Shown: positions 1 through 7,044 of the stretch, piece after piece
How positions within the stretch are numbered: position 1 is the first letter of the stretch
Layout of the letters: every line of letters starts with the position of its first letter
Origin: Candidatus Competibacteraceae bacterium
GTDB taxonomy: Bacteria; Pseudomonadota; Gammaproteobacteria; Competibacterales; Competibacteraceae
Direction: 5' to 3'
NCBI GenBank assembly: GCA_003527885.1
Contig: DPWB01000155.1
Coordinates: 1-7,139 of the forward strand
DNA length: 7,139 nucleotides
Translations under genes and position numbers: made by a program
Notes under the pieces: model-generated
Told to the model about the DNA's origin: nothing
Seen by the model: the letters and a program-made list of their open reading frames with translations, nothing else
Database searches by the model: none

Positions 1-31
1 CCACGTTATACGGCCCGTTCGGCGTCTGCCA
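1..31. repeat. 31-bp exact direct repeat, copy A (partner at 160-190)
   Basis: Positions 1-31 and 160-190 are identical over 31 bases, starting CCACGTTATACGG and ending GTCTGCCA. They encode SWQTPNGPYNV on the minus strand. The sequence diverges immediately after base 31/190. The left boundary cannot be judged because copy A starts at the contig edge. Confidence 0.9.
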
Positions 32-493
32 ACTTGTCACCGATCCGCTAATCTGCTTACCAGTGATTTCCGAAACGTTGACAACCCGCCAGTCCCGCCC
101 GTCGGGCTGCCAGTAAAACACCAGGAGGTCGTTGTCCGGGCTGCGTCCCGCCAAAAGCTCCACGTTATACGGCCCGTTCGGCGTCTGCCAGCTCGTTAGT
201 GGGCTAAAAATTCTTTTTCCTGTTATCTCGGTTACATTAACCACCCGCCATCCAACTCCGTCAGGCTGTCGCCAAAAAATCAAGAGATCACCCTGTGGGG
301 TTTGACCTGCCAGATGTTCAGCAGTGTAAATTCCATTGGCGGTCTGCCAACTGGTTACCGGGCCGGTAACATAGAAGCCCGTTGACGCAGTAATATCCTC
401 CACTTGGGGTAAATCCATGTTTGAACTTGCGCAACGAATGCTGAGTGTGAATCCCACTATGAGCGATGTAACTAAAGTCAGTTTAATTTTCAT
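1..493 (-). CDS. Secreted protein of 53-residue tandem repeats, 3' end cut by contig start
   Basis: I do not recognise the family with confidence. Reading leftward from ATG at 493-491 gives 164 codons with no stop before the contig edge. The start is supported by GAGGGA on the minus strand (plus positions 498-503) a few bases upstream. Residues 1 to about 22 are signal-like (MKIKLTLVTSLIVGFTLSIR) and a Cys follows at 21, but the preceding IR does not make a proper lipobox. From residue 37 the protein is a tandem array with exact 53-residue spacing: unit 1 is 37-89, unit 2 is 90-142, and unit 3 starts at 143 and is cut. Each unit carries TSWQT-NG near its start (W49, W102, W155). The two complete units also carry LAG, a GDLL/NDLL-type strand, F-W, QPDG, WRVVNV and E-ITG. 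Short aromatic-rich repeats of this kind suit a beta-propeller or lectin-like surface or secreted protein; that is inference. The number of units is unknown. Confidence 0.8.
   Translation of the reverse strand, partial: MKIKLTLVTSLIVGFTLSIRCASSNMDLPQVEDITASTGFYVTGPVTSWQTANGIYTAEHLAGQTPQGDLLIFWRQPDGVGWRVVNVTEITGKRIFSPLTSWQTPNGPYNVELLAGRSPDNDLLVFYWQPDGRDWRVVNVSEITGKQISGSVTSWQTPNGPYNV
160..190. repeat. 31-bp exact direct repeat, copy B (partner at 1-31)
   Basis: This is the second exact copy, 159 bp from the first, matching one protein-repeat period. Perfect identity at synonymous positions points to recent duplication or gene conversion within the array. Confidence 0.9.
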
Positions 494-531
494 GTCATCC
501 CTCGTTTGTAGATTTCGTGACATTCGAGACT

Positions 532-552
532 ACACCCACCGATATTGGGTGT
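532..552. promoter_or_regulatory. Inverted repeat ACACCCA-N7-TGGGTGT, possible operator or 5' UTR hairpin
   Basis: A perfect 7-bp inverted repeat: 532-538 pairs with 546-552 around a 7-nt centre. It lies 39 bp upstream of the minus-strand start codon. No T-run follows on either strand, so it does not look like an intrinsic terminator. An operator or a transcribed 5' UTR hairpin is possible, and a 7-bp match can also arise by chance. Confidence 0.3.
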
Positions 553-609
553 TACTTTCATCCAGATCATTTAGCGTCAGCGCGTACATAGATTGAGTCT
601 TGCAAGGAT

Positions 610-634
610 GGTGATGCTCGATCTCGGTATCACC
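610..634. promoter_or_regulatory. Inverted repeat GGTGAT-N13-ATCACC, possible regulatory site
   Basis: A perfect 6-bp inverted repeat (610-615 with 629-634), extendable by one G-T pair, in the middle of the divergent region. The long 13-nt centre suits a dimeric regulator better than a stable hairpin. The match is short and could be accidental. Confidence 0.2.
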
Positions 635-841
635 TGAAAAACCGACTTACCAAACGAACACGTACCGCAAGGGCACGATTGGCCCTGTCCGCGAAATTAT
701 TTTTCTGGTCGGCCAGTCGCCGGCACCGGGTCCGTCTTCAAAGTTGTTAAGAGACCGCTGCCGTTCACTTTCCAACCGGGCTAGATGCGATATTCGGGGT
801 TGCAGCGATGCCGCCATCATCTACACTAACAATCAAGTGTT

Positions 842-847
842 GAGGGA
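842..847 (+). promoter_or_regulatory. Ribosome binding site deciding the M48 start
   Basis: GAGGGA lies 7 nt before the ATG at 855. The TTG at 744, which opens the same frame, has no comparable site. Choosing 855 also puts the hydrophobic segment near the N-terminus, as an export signal requires. Confidence 0.65.
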
Positions 848-854
848 CAGGGAT

Positions 855-2684
855 ATGGACGACCATCAACTACCACGCAGGCGAAGGTGTCGCGATCCGA
901 GCGTTTGGTTGTCGCTCGCTCTCCTTCTCGGGATAAACGACCCCAACTGGGCCGCCGCGGAGCATCCCGCCGATCAAATCGCCAACTATCTGGCCACCTA
1001 CGGCGAAGTGCCCGCCGCCGCGGATTCCCAAGTCAGCCGAGCGCATGAAGTGTTCGCGCGGGTGCGGGCGGCGGCGGACAAAAACAGCAAGCGCCTGCCC
1101 AAGCTAGTGGTGATCGACAGCCCCAGCGACCTCTGGGCGGCGGCGCTGCCCGACGGCCATATCGTGCTATCCCGCCAAGCCGTGGCCATCGTTCACGGCC
1201 AAGCGCCCGTCGAGGAAATCGAAGCCCGGCTGGCCTTCGTGCTGGGCCACGAACTGGCCCACCTCGCCAACGAAGATTTTTCGCACCGCGAGATCTTCGC
1301 CTTTCAAACCGAGCGAGCGGGCGCGGAGGATTTGGCGGGGCTTTTTCAAAAGGACGAGCAAGCCAAGGCGCGCGAGCTCGAAGCCGACGACCGGGGGTTC
1401 ATCTACGCCGCGCTGGCCGGTTACCGCGTCGAGACCTTGCTCGGACGCCGCCCGGCGGACGCCGATTTTTTCACGTACTGGATGCGCCAGACCCAGACCC
1501 GCGCCGACGCCGCCCACCCCCAACCGGGGCAGCGGGCCGAGGTGCTGCGCAAGCGACTGCTCTCGATCCGGGACGAACTGGCCTTTTTCGAGTTCGGGGT
1601 GCGCTTGGCCCACTTCGACTACTGCGATGACGCGATGTATTTCCTGCGGCGGTTTCAGAGGGCCTTCCCCGGCCGGGAGGTCTTCAACAACCTGGGGTAT
1701 TGCTCTCTCCAGCTGGCGCGTCAGGCCATGGGTCCAGAGCGGGCCTACTTCTACTGGTTGCCGTCCTCGCTGGATGGCGAGACGCGGGCCGGAGCCCTGA
1801 CCCGCCGGGGCGGAGCCGCCCTGAAAAGCCTGCGCCAGGCCGCCACGGGCGAGGCGGGCGGCTATTTGCAGGACGCCGAGGAATTCCTGCGTCAGGCCGT
1901 CCAGGCCGATCCCCGCTATTTGCCGGCCCGGCTCAACTTGGCCGCGGTCAGCCTCTATCAAGGCAATCCCCACGACGCGCGGGCCACCCTCGACGGAGCC
2001 CGCGCCCTGGCGCCCGACGATCCCCGGGTTCCGGGCCTCGACGCCTTGGCGCTCTACGAACAAAGCGACGCCGGCTTGGACTTGTGGCCGACGGCGATAG
2101 CGGCTTTGGAAAAACTGGCCGAACCGTCGGACGCGCCGCCGGAGATCGTGTTCAACGCGGCCCGGCTGCTCGAAATCCGACCGCGCGTCGACCGGGCGCG
2201 AGGCTATTGGAACCGGTTGGCCGCGCGGGCCCCGACCTTGCCGGAGCCGGTCGCCGCCCTCGTCTGCCAACAGCAAAACGCCGGGCCGCCGGGTGCTTGT
2301 TTGCAGCCGACAAAGCAAGCGGCCACCGACCCGCCCTGGCGCTGGCCGGTGGCGGTCGCCCGCCTGCAACGCCAGTCGCCGCAGTCGCTGCGCGGCCTCC
2401 TGAAAGACTGGCGCGTGCTGAGGGTGAACGGGTCCAGCGACAAGCTCGACGGCCATATTTATTACCATCCCGAAGGGACTGCCGCAGTGCTGGAGCTGGA
2501 TCAGTTCGTCCAAGTGCAAGTCCTGCGCGACGGCGCTCTGGGAACCGTGCAGGCCGCCCGGGGGTACTGCCCGCGGCCGCTGCGGCCGCGCGAACTGGCC
2601 GGGGGGACCGTTTGGTCCTGCGCGGACTGGGCCGTGCTGGCGCGCGGCGATGAGGTGCGGGAGGTGTGGTGGGTCGCGCGTTAA
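855..2684 (+). CDS. Exported M48-family zinc metallopeptidase with TPR repeats (BepA-like)
   Basis: Predicted 609-residue periplasmic zinc endopeptidase. An N-terminal basic run (R8-R11) and a hydrophobic stretch (about 16-27) end in AAA-E at 33-36, a plausible Sec cleavage site. The zinc site matches M48: HELAH at 132-136 (H132, catalytic E133, H136), then ELEAD at 174-178 with E174 as probable third ligand, then a downstream HPQPGQR (H221) matching the HP-x-R element of the family. Helical repeats follow; the clearest TPR pair is about 337-390. This order resembles E. coli BepA, which handles outer-membrane proteins, though this protein is longer. The last ~100 residues are not recognised. 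The mature protein has six Cys (257, 283, 471, 482, 572, 589), spaced as three possible disulfides. It is first in a probable operon with a TPS exoprotein 64 bp downstream, so a role in that protein's assembly or turnover is plausible but inferred. Confidence 0.88.
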   Translation: MDDHQLPRRRRCRDPSVWLSLALLLGINDPNWAAAEHPADQIANYLATYGEVPAAADSQVSRAHEVFARVRAAADKNSKRLPKLVVIDSPSDLWAAALPDGHIVLSRQAVAIVHGQAPVEEIEARLAFVLGHELAHLANEDFSHREIFAFQTERAGAEDLAGLFQKDEQAKARELEADDRGFIYAALAGYRVETLLGRRPADADFFTYWMRQTQTRADAAHPQPGQRAEVLRKRLLSIRDELAFFEFGVRLAHFDYCDDAMYFLRRFQRAFPGREVFNNLGYCSLQLARQAMGPERAYFYWLPSSLDGETRAGALTRRGGAALKSLRQAATGEAGGYLQDAEEFLRQAVQADPRYLPARLNLAAVSLYQGNPHDARATLDGARALAPDDPRVPGLDALALYEQSDAGLDLWPTAIAALEKLAEPSDAPPEIVFNAARLLEIRPRVDRARGYWNRLAARAPTLPEPVAALVCQQQNAGPPGACLQPTKQAATDPPWRWPVAVARLQRQSPQSLRGLLKDWRVLRVNGSSDKLDGHIYYHPEGTAAVLELDQFVQVQVLRDGALGTVQAARGYCPRPLRPRELAGGTVWSCADWAVLARGDEVREVWWVAR

Positions 2685-2732
2685 ACTGAATCGTTCGAGG
2701 GGTGACGCGCGCCCGATGCCACGGGAGAACGA

Positions 2733-2740
2733 AGGGGAGA
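2733..2740 (+). promoter_or_regulatory. Ribosome binding site deciding the TPS exoprotein start
   Basis: The purine stretch AGGGGAGA sits 8 nt before ATG 2749. The other in-frame ATGs, at 2650 (inside the upstream gene) and 2716, have weaker sites and would add a charged N-terminal tail in front of the signal peptide. Confidence 0.6.
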
Positions 2741-2748
2741 ATGACCGC

Positions 2749-5337
2749 ATGAACCCATTCACACGGTGCCTGTCGCGCGGTTTGCGCCGACGCGGAACGG
2801 GGTTCACCGGACTGGTGATGGTGATCGGCGCGACGGCGGCGGTGGCCCAAATCACCTTGGACGGCACCCTGGGGCCGGCCGGTCCCTTGTCTGGACCGGA
2901 CTACCGGATTCCGGCCGAGATGGGCCAACAGCACGGGCGCAACCTGTTTCACAGCTTCGGCCAGTTCAACATCCGCGGCGGCGAGAGCGCCACTTTCAGC
3001 GGGCCGAACGGGATCGACAACATCATCGGCCGGGTGACCGGCGGCGAGGCCTCCTGGATCGACGGCGCGCTGAGCTCGACGGTTCCCGACGCCAATCTGT
3101 ACCTGCTCAACCCGGCCGGAATCCTGTTTGGGCCCAACGCCCGACTCGACGTGCAAGGTTCGTTTCACGCCAGCACCGCCGATTACCTGCGCCTTGGCGA
3201 GTCGGGCCGATTCGGGGCGAGCAATCCCGCCGACAGCCTCCTCAGCACCGACCCGCCCAGCGCCTTCGGGTTCTTGGGAGACAATCCTGCGCCACTATCG
3301 ATAAAGGGAAGTAAGCTGCAAGTACATGAAGGTAAAACCTTCTCACTGGTAGGTGGATATCTGACTATCAACAACAGCCAGCTCGCCGCACCAAGTGGGC
3401 AGCTTCAGATCGCGAGCGTTGGTTTTGCGGGTGAGATGATGTTAAGTGAAATTGGTGCAGAGACTCGATCTCCCGTTCGAGGAAAACCGATCACTATTTC
3501 CTCAAGTTTGTTGGATACCAGTGGCGACGCTGCGGGCGAGATTCATATTATCGGTGGGGAAATTGCCCTAACCGCCTCCGAAATTCGGGCGGAAACAGAT
3601 TCTCGGAATGGTAAGTCGATCAGCCTCAAAGCTGATAATTTATCTCTAACTAAAGGTGCAAACATTAGTAGCAGCACTCGCGGTGCAGGTACCGCTGGTT
3701 CGATAACCGTCGTAGTGGCGAACAAGTTGGAGGTGCTTGGCGGTAATTCTGCGAGCGACCCGCGACCTTCGTTACCTAAAGGTATTGTCAGCTTTACTTT
3801 TGCCAAAGGCCATGCTGGCTCGATAACGGTACATGCCGATCAAGCCCTGATCGATGGTAATGGCTCACTAAACATTACAGCCATTGGCTCCGCAACATTG
3901 GCGACCGCTATCGGCAATGCTGGCGAAACACACGTTCGCGCCAAGGATCTGAAATTACTAAACGGCGGAATCATCAGCAGCAGCACCTTCGGCAATGGCC
4001 ATGCTGCGGCGGTCAGTGTTCAAGCTGATCATCTGATTGTCGAGGGCCTTGGTGTATCACTTCAACCTGATGGTCGTGCAGCGCCGTCTGCGATAGACAG
4101 CTCTACACTCATGCCGGGCAAAACTGGTAATGCTGGAGAGGTCCTGGTTACCGCAGATAGGTTAGAAATCAATAAGAGCGGCACTATCAGCAGCACCACA
4201 CTTTCTAAAGGTAATGCTGGGAAGGTTACCGTTTATGCCAACAACTTGATTATCTTAGGAAGTTCCGAAAATCGGGCGACAGGTATTACAAGTTCTGCGG
4301 ATATAGGTTCACAGGGTAATGCTGGAAAAGTGTTAGTGCAGGCGAAGCGGCTGATTATCGACGGTAAGGGTGCAGCCACTGCTACGGGAATCGGTTCGGT
4401 GGCGTTTTCCGGTTCGGCCAGTAATTCGGGTGATACTGAAGTCACCGCCATAGAATTACAACTACAGGGCGGCGGTGCGATTAGCAGTACCTCATGGAGC
4501 GGTAACGCCGGGAGAGTTACAGTTAAAACTGACAGGCTGTTGATAAGTGGTTTTCGTAGCGTTCAACGCAATGGCGTTTTTATCCAAGAACCCTCTGCAA
4601 TTGCAAGTTCGGCTGAGCGATCTTCAATTGGCACAGGGGGTGCGGTTGAGATTGCGGCAAAAGAAATTATATTGTCCAATCATGGACTTATAACAGCGCG
4701 TAGCTTCAGTCCTGAGATTGCTGGCGATATAACTATCCATACCAATAGCTTGCATATGGAGAATGCCGCTATTAGCACCGAAACCGCGCAGTCTGAAGGC
4801 GGCAATATTGATATCCAGGCCCACGATATTGTCACTCTGATCGGCAGCGACATCACCACCAGCGTCCGCAGCGGATCGGCGAACGCAGGCAGCATCACGA
4901 TTACGAAACCGGCAGCCTTAATTCTGGCCGAAGGAAGTAAGATTAAAGCCGACGCCATCAGCGGACGCGGTGGCTTTGTCAAACTTGAAGCCAGAACGGT
5001 CGAGCAATCGGCCGACAGCACGATCACGGCGGACGCTTTATTCAACGGTCAGATCCAGATGGAATCATCGGGCGAACTGACCTCGGGGCTGGCGGTGCTG
5101 CCGGCCAATTTCTTCGACGCCACGCGCATCCTGACGACGCCCTGCGCCGAACGCTGGGAATCCGACGTCATCCGCCTAACGGTCCAGCGCTACGAGAGCC
5201 TGCCCGATTCGCCTTACGGCCTGCGCGCCGCGCCAGCCGCTTCCGCCCCCGCGCGGCTTACATTTCCCGAAACGGCCGCCGATGCCGGGGCCGAAAATTG
5301 GCTGCTGGCCGCCGACGGGTGCGCGGGCGATGGTTGA
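2749..5337 (+). CDS. Haemagglutinin-type two-partner-secretion exoprotein (TpsA)
   Basis: Predicted 862-residue secreted or surface protein with the filamentous-haemagglutinin N-terminal (TPS) domain. The signal peptide is residues 1-33 (basic RRR, hydrophobic core, AVA|Q). The mature protein opens QITLDGTLG, and the TPS domain carries NLFHSFGQFNI, NPAGILFG at 121-128 (the NPNGI-like motif) and FGFLGDNPAPLSIKG, followed by SLVGG. In known systems this domain is read by a TpsB outer-membrane pore; no tpsB is present here. Residues about 303-730 are roughly thirteen degenerate repeats of the form G-ISS-(x)n-GNAG-(x)-VTV-A-(x)-L-I-G, expected to fold as a right-handed beta-helix. The C-terminus has LTTPCAERW and a terminal GCAGDG. 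These hold the only two Cys of the mature protein, C799 and C858. The middle is AT-richer than both ends. The stop overlaps the next gene's start by 8 bp. The natural ligand or target is unknown. Confidence 0.9.
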   Translation: MNPFTRCLSRGLRRRGTGFTGLVMVIGATAAVAQITLDGTLGPAGPLSGPDYRIPAEMGQQHGRNLFHSFGQFNIRGGESATFSGPNGIDNIIGRVTGGEASWIDGALSSTVPDANLYLLNPAGILFGPNARLDVQGSFHASTADYLRLGESGRFGASNPADSLLSTDPPSAFGFLGDNPAPLSIKGSKLQVHEGKTFSLVGGYLTINNSQLAAPSGQLQIASVGFAGEMMLSEIGAETRSPVRGKPITISSSLLDTSGDAAGEIHIIGGEIALTASEIRAETDSRNGKSISLKADNLSLTKGANISSSTRGAGTAGSITVVVANKLEVLGGNSASDPRPSLPKGIVSFTFAKGHAGSITVHADQALIDGNGSLNITAIGSATLATAIGNAGETHVRAKDLKLLNGGIISSSTFGNGHAAAVSVQADHLIVEGLGVSLQPDGRAAPSAIDSSTLMPGKTGNAGEVLVTADRLEINKSGTISSTTLSKGNAGKVTVYANNLIILGSSENRATGITSSADIGSQGNAGKVLVQAKRLIIDGKGAATATGIGSVAFSGSASNSGDTEVTAIELQLQGGGAISSTSWSGNAGRVTVKTDRLLISGFRSVQRNGVFIQEPSAIASSAERSSIGTGGAVEIAAKEIILSNHGLITARSFSPEIAGDITIHTNSLHMENAAISTETAQSEGGNIDIQAHDIVTLIGSDITTSVRSGSANAGSITITKPAALILAEGSKIKADAISGRGGFVKLEARTVEQSADSTITADALFNGQIQMESSGELTSGLAVLPANFFDATRILTTPCAERWESDVIRLTVQRYESLPDSPYGLRAAPAASAPARLTFPETAADAGAENWLLAADGCAGDG
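3655..4938 (+). repeat. Degenerate protein repeats of the beta-helical passenger (about 13 units)
   Basis: Successive units share the pattern ISS-T, a Gly-rich turn such as GNAG, a VTV-A strand and a hydrophobic L-I-G strand. Examples are GTISSTTLSKGNAGKVTV and AISSTSWSGNAGRVTV. Lengths vary from about 27 to 45 residues and DNA identity is low, so this is an old protein-level repeat, unlike the near-identical units at the contig start. Confidence 0.7.
5330..5337 (+). promoter_or_regulatory. 8-bp start/stop overlap, likely translational coupling
   Basis: ATGGTTGA: the ATG of the CHAT gene at 5330 lies 5 nt before the TGA (5335-5337) of the exoprotein gene, in another frame. No strong Shine-Dalgarno precedes it, which suits re-initiation by ribosomes finishing the upstream gene. 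Confidence 0.6.
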
Positions 5338-7044
5338 GTCCCGTTTCGTCCGGTTCGCCATCGCGTGCCTGGGGCTCGCCATCGGCGCTGCGGCATTGGC
5401 CGCCGACGCCCGAACCGAGCGGGCGGAGCGCGCTTTTCAACGAGGGCGCTTCGGCGAGGCCCTCCAGCACTGGCAAACCGCCTTGCCCGCCCTCTCGGAA
5501 ACCGCGCGGATCGACGCGCTGATCCAGATGGCGGCCGCCTATCAGGCGCTCGGTCAGGCCAGCGACGCCCGGCGCGTTCTCGACGAAGCGCACCGCGAGG
5601 CGCGACGGACCGACGACATGGCCCGCCAAGTCCGGGCGCTCGGCCGGCTGAGCGACCACCATCTGCTGGCCCGCCAGTTGAAACCGGCGCGCGGCCAAGC
5701 CGAGGACGCCGTCAACCTCGCCCGCCAAACGGCCGACCGCCGGCTGCTCGCGCAGGCGCTGACCCCTCTAGGCAACGTCGCGATGGCCGAGGAACGTTAC
5801 GCTGACGCCCTGCAAGCGTATCGCGAGGGACTTTCCATGGCCGCTGACGACCCCGCGTTGACCGTCGATCTGCGCATCAACGCCATCCACGCCCATCTGG
5901 CCCAGCAAACGCCGCAAGCCGCCCCGCCACTATTGACGGCGGCCGTGGCGGACGTTCGGACGCTACCCGATTCCTACGGCAAAGCGTTCGACGAGATCGC
6001 TCTGGGGCATTTGGCCCAGGAGATCGCCGCCGCCGAGCCGGCCCAACGGGCGACCTTGACCCCCTGGGCGCACGCCGTTTTGAGCGACGCGCGGAAATTG
6101 GCCGAGACGCTGCAAGACAGCCGGCTCCAATCCTATGCCGCCGGGCATCTGGGCGAACTGTACGCCGCCGCCGGACGGTACCCGGACGCCGGGCGCTTGT
6201 GGCGGCGAGCGCTGTTCCACGCCGAGCGAAGCGACGCCCCGGAACTGCTGGCGCGCTGGTACTGGCAGTCGGGTCGGGCCCTGCGAGCGCAAGGCAAAAC
6301 CGAAGCCGCCAAGGACGCTTACCGGCAGGCCTTGCGGCACCTGGGGCGCGTGCGGCCGGCTTTGCTGTACGGGTATCGGGGCAAGCCTCAGTTCTTCCGC
6401 GACACCGTCGCCGCCATCTATCTGGACACGGTCGAACTGCTGCTGCGGGAAGCCGGCACCGCGCCCGATTCGGCCCGGCGGCGCGCGATCCTCCGCCAAG
6501 TCCGCGACGTCATGGAAGGGTTCAAAACGGCGGAGCTGAAGAATTACTTCCAGGACGAATGCGTCGCGGCTTACCAGGACAACCGCAAGCCAGCCCCCGT
6601 CGACGACCTGCTGGCTCCGGGCACGGCCAGCCTTTATCCCATCGTGTTTCCCGATCGGCTGGTGCTGTTGATCAGCTTGGCCGGCGGCGATATCGACGCG
6701 ACCACGGTGGCGGTCACCGCCGGCACCTTGCGGGAGACCAGCGACACGTTTCGAAAGCTGTTGGCCGGCGCCGGCAACTCCCGACGGTTGCTCGTCACGG
6801 CGCAAGCCCTCCACCGGTGGCTGATCGAACCGGTGCTCCCCCAGCTCCGCGACCACCGTGTCGACACCCTGATCGTCGTGCCCGACGGGGTGCTGCGGAC
6901 CATACCCTTCGCCGCGCTCCACGACGGCCAGCAGTTTCTCGTCGAACAATATGCCTTGGGGGTGACCCCAGGCCTCACGTTGACCGACGCCGGCCCGTCC
7001 GGCACCAGGGGCTATCACATGCTGTTCGGCGGGAAGACGGAGAG
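5330..7044 (+). CDS. Exported TPR-CHAT domain protein, 3' end missing
   Basis: CHAT domains are caspase-like folds, often fused to TPR repeats. From ATG 5330 there are 571 genomic residues. Residues 1-25 look like a Sec signal (MVESRFVRFAIACLGLAIG, then ALAA before D26). TPR-like helical pairs lie at about 29-60, 61-95, 100-135, 138-172, 264-298 and 304-337. CHAT begins near 383 (RDVMEGFKTAELKNYF) and includes PDGVLRTIPFAALHDG and the following LGVTPGLTL (about 518-550). The His (usually in an HG-type motif) and Cys (in an SAC-type motif) that would form the caspase-like dyad normally lie further on, so peptidase competence cannot be judged. An earlier in-frame ATG at 5282 would bury the signal, so I prefer 5330. 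The frame appears to stop at 7055-7057, but those bases are adapter and the stop comes from a base error in it. The real gene continues beyond the contig. Confidence 0.88.

Larger units (their letters stand above)
1..385 (-). repeat. 159-bp (53-codon) in-frame tandem repeat array, at least 2.4 units
   Basis: Unit 1 is 385-227, unit 2 is 226-68, and partial unit 3 is 67-1, reading on the minus strand. The period is exactly 159 bp, so the repeats keep frame. Units 2 and 3 are much closer to each other than to unit 1: the protein segment TSWQTPNGPYNV is identical in both, whereas unit 1 reads TSWQTANGIYTA. The array runs off the contig start. Confidence 0.85.
494..854. other. Divergent intergenic region, 361 bp
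   Basis: This stretch separates the minus-strand repeat protein from the plus-strand M48-TPS-CHAT genes, so it should hold promoters for both directions. I see no convincing sigma70 -35/-10 pair with good spacing, no tRNA or rRNA, and no ORF with a plausible ribosome binding site. It holds two small inverted repeats (532-552 and 610-634), listed separately. An in-frame TTG at 744 could extend the M48 gene upstream, but that extension (LLRDRCRSL and onward) has no signal sequence and no conserved feature, so I treat it as non-coding. Confidence 0.6.

Noticed and set aside
1..190. Repeat pair as a CRISPR array or mobile-element end
   Set aside because: The repeats are in-frame coding units with an exact 53-codon period inside an open frame; the intervening sequence is itself homologous between units, unlike spacers.
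608..637. Tiny ORF ATG GTG ATG ... ACC TGA (9 codons) as a leader peptide
   Set aside because: The only purine stretch (AAGG) abuts the start codon with no spacing, and there is no run of regulatory codons or attenuator structure. It is likely chance.
670..686. AGGGC-N7-GCCCT hairpin followed by a T-rich stretch as an intrinsic terminator
   Set aside because: The stem is only 5 bp, the T-run starts more than 10 nt downstream, and no plus-strand gene precedes it.
1167..2867. Long minus-strand open frame (566 codons) opposite the M48 gene
   Set aside because: It is Arg/Gly/Pro-rich with no recognisable motif and lies wholly antisense to a gene with a clear HELAH/ELEAD site. Long antisense frames are expected in GC-rich coding DNA.
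5282..5329. Earlier ATG at 5282 as the start of the CHAT protein
   Set aside because: It would add 16 residues ahead of a good signal peptide and overlap the exoprotein gene by 56 bp; 5330 gives a clean signal and a coupling overlap.
5963..7018. Minus-strand open frame of 351 codons opposite the CHAT gene
   Set aside because: The plus strand shows TPR and CHAT motifs with normal protein composition; the antisense product has neither. It is a codon-bias shadow.
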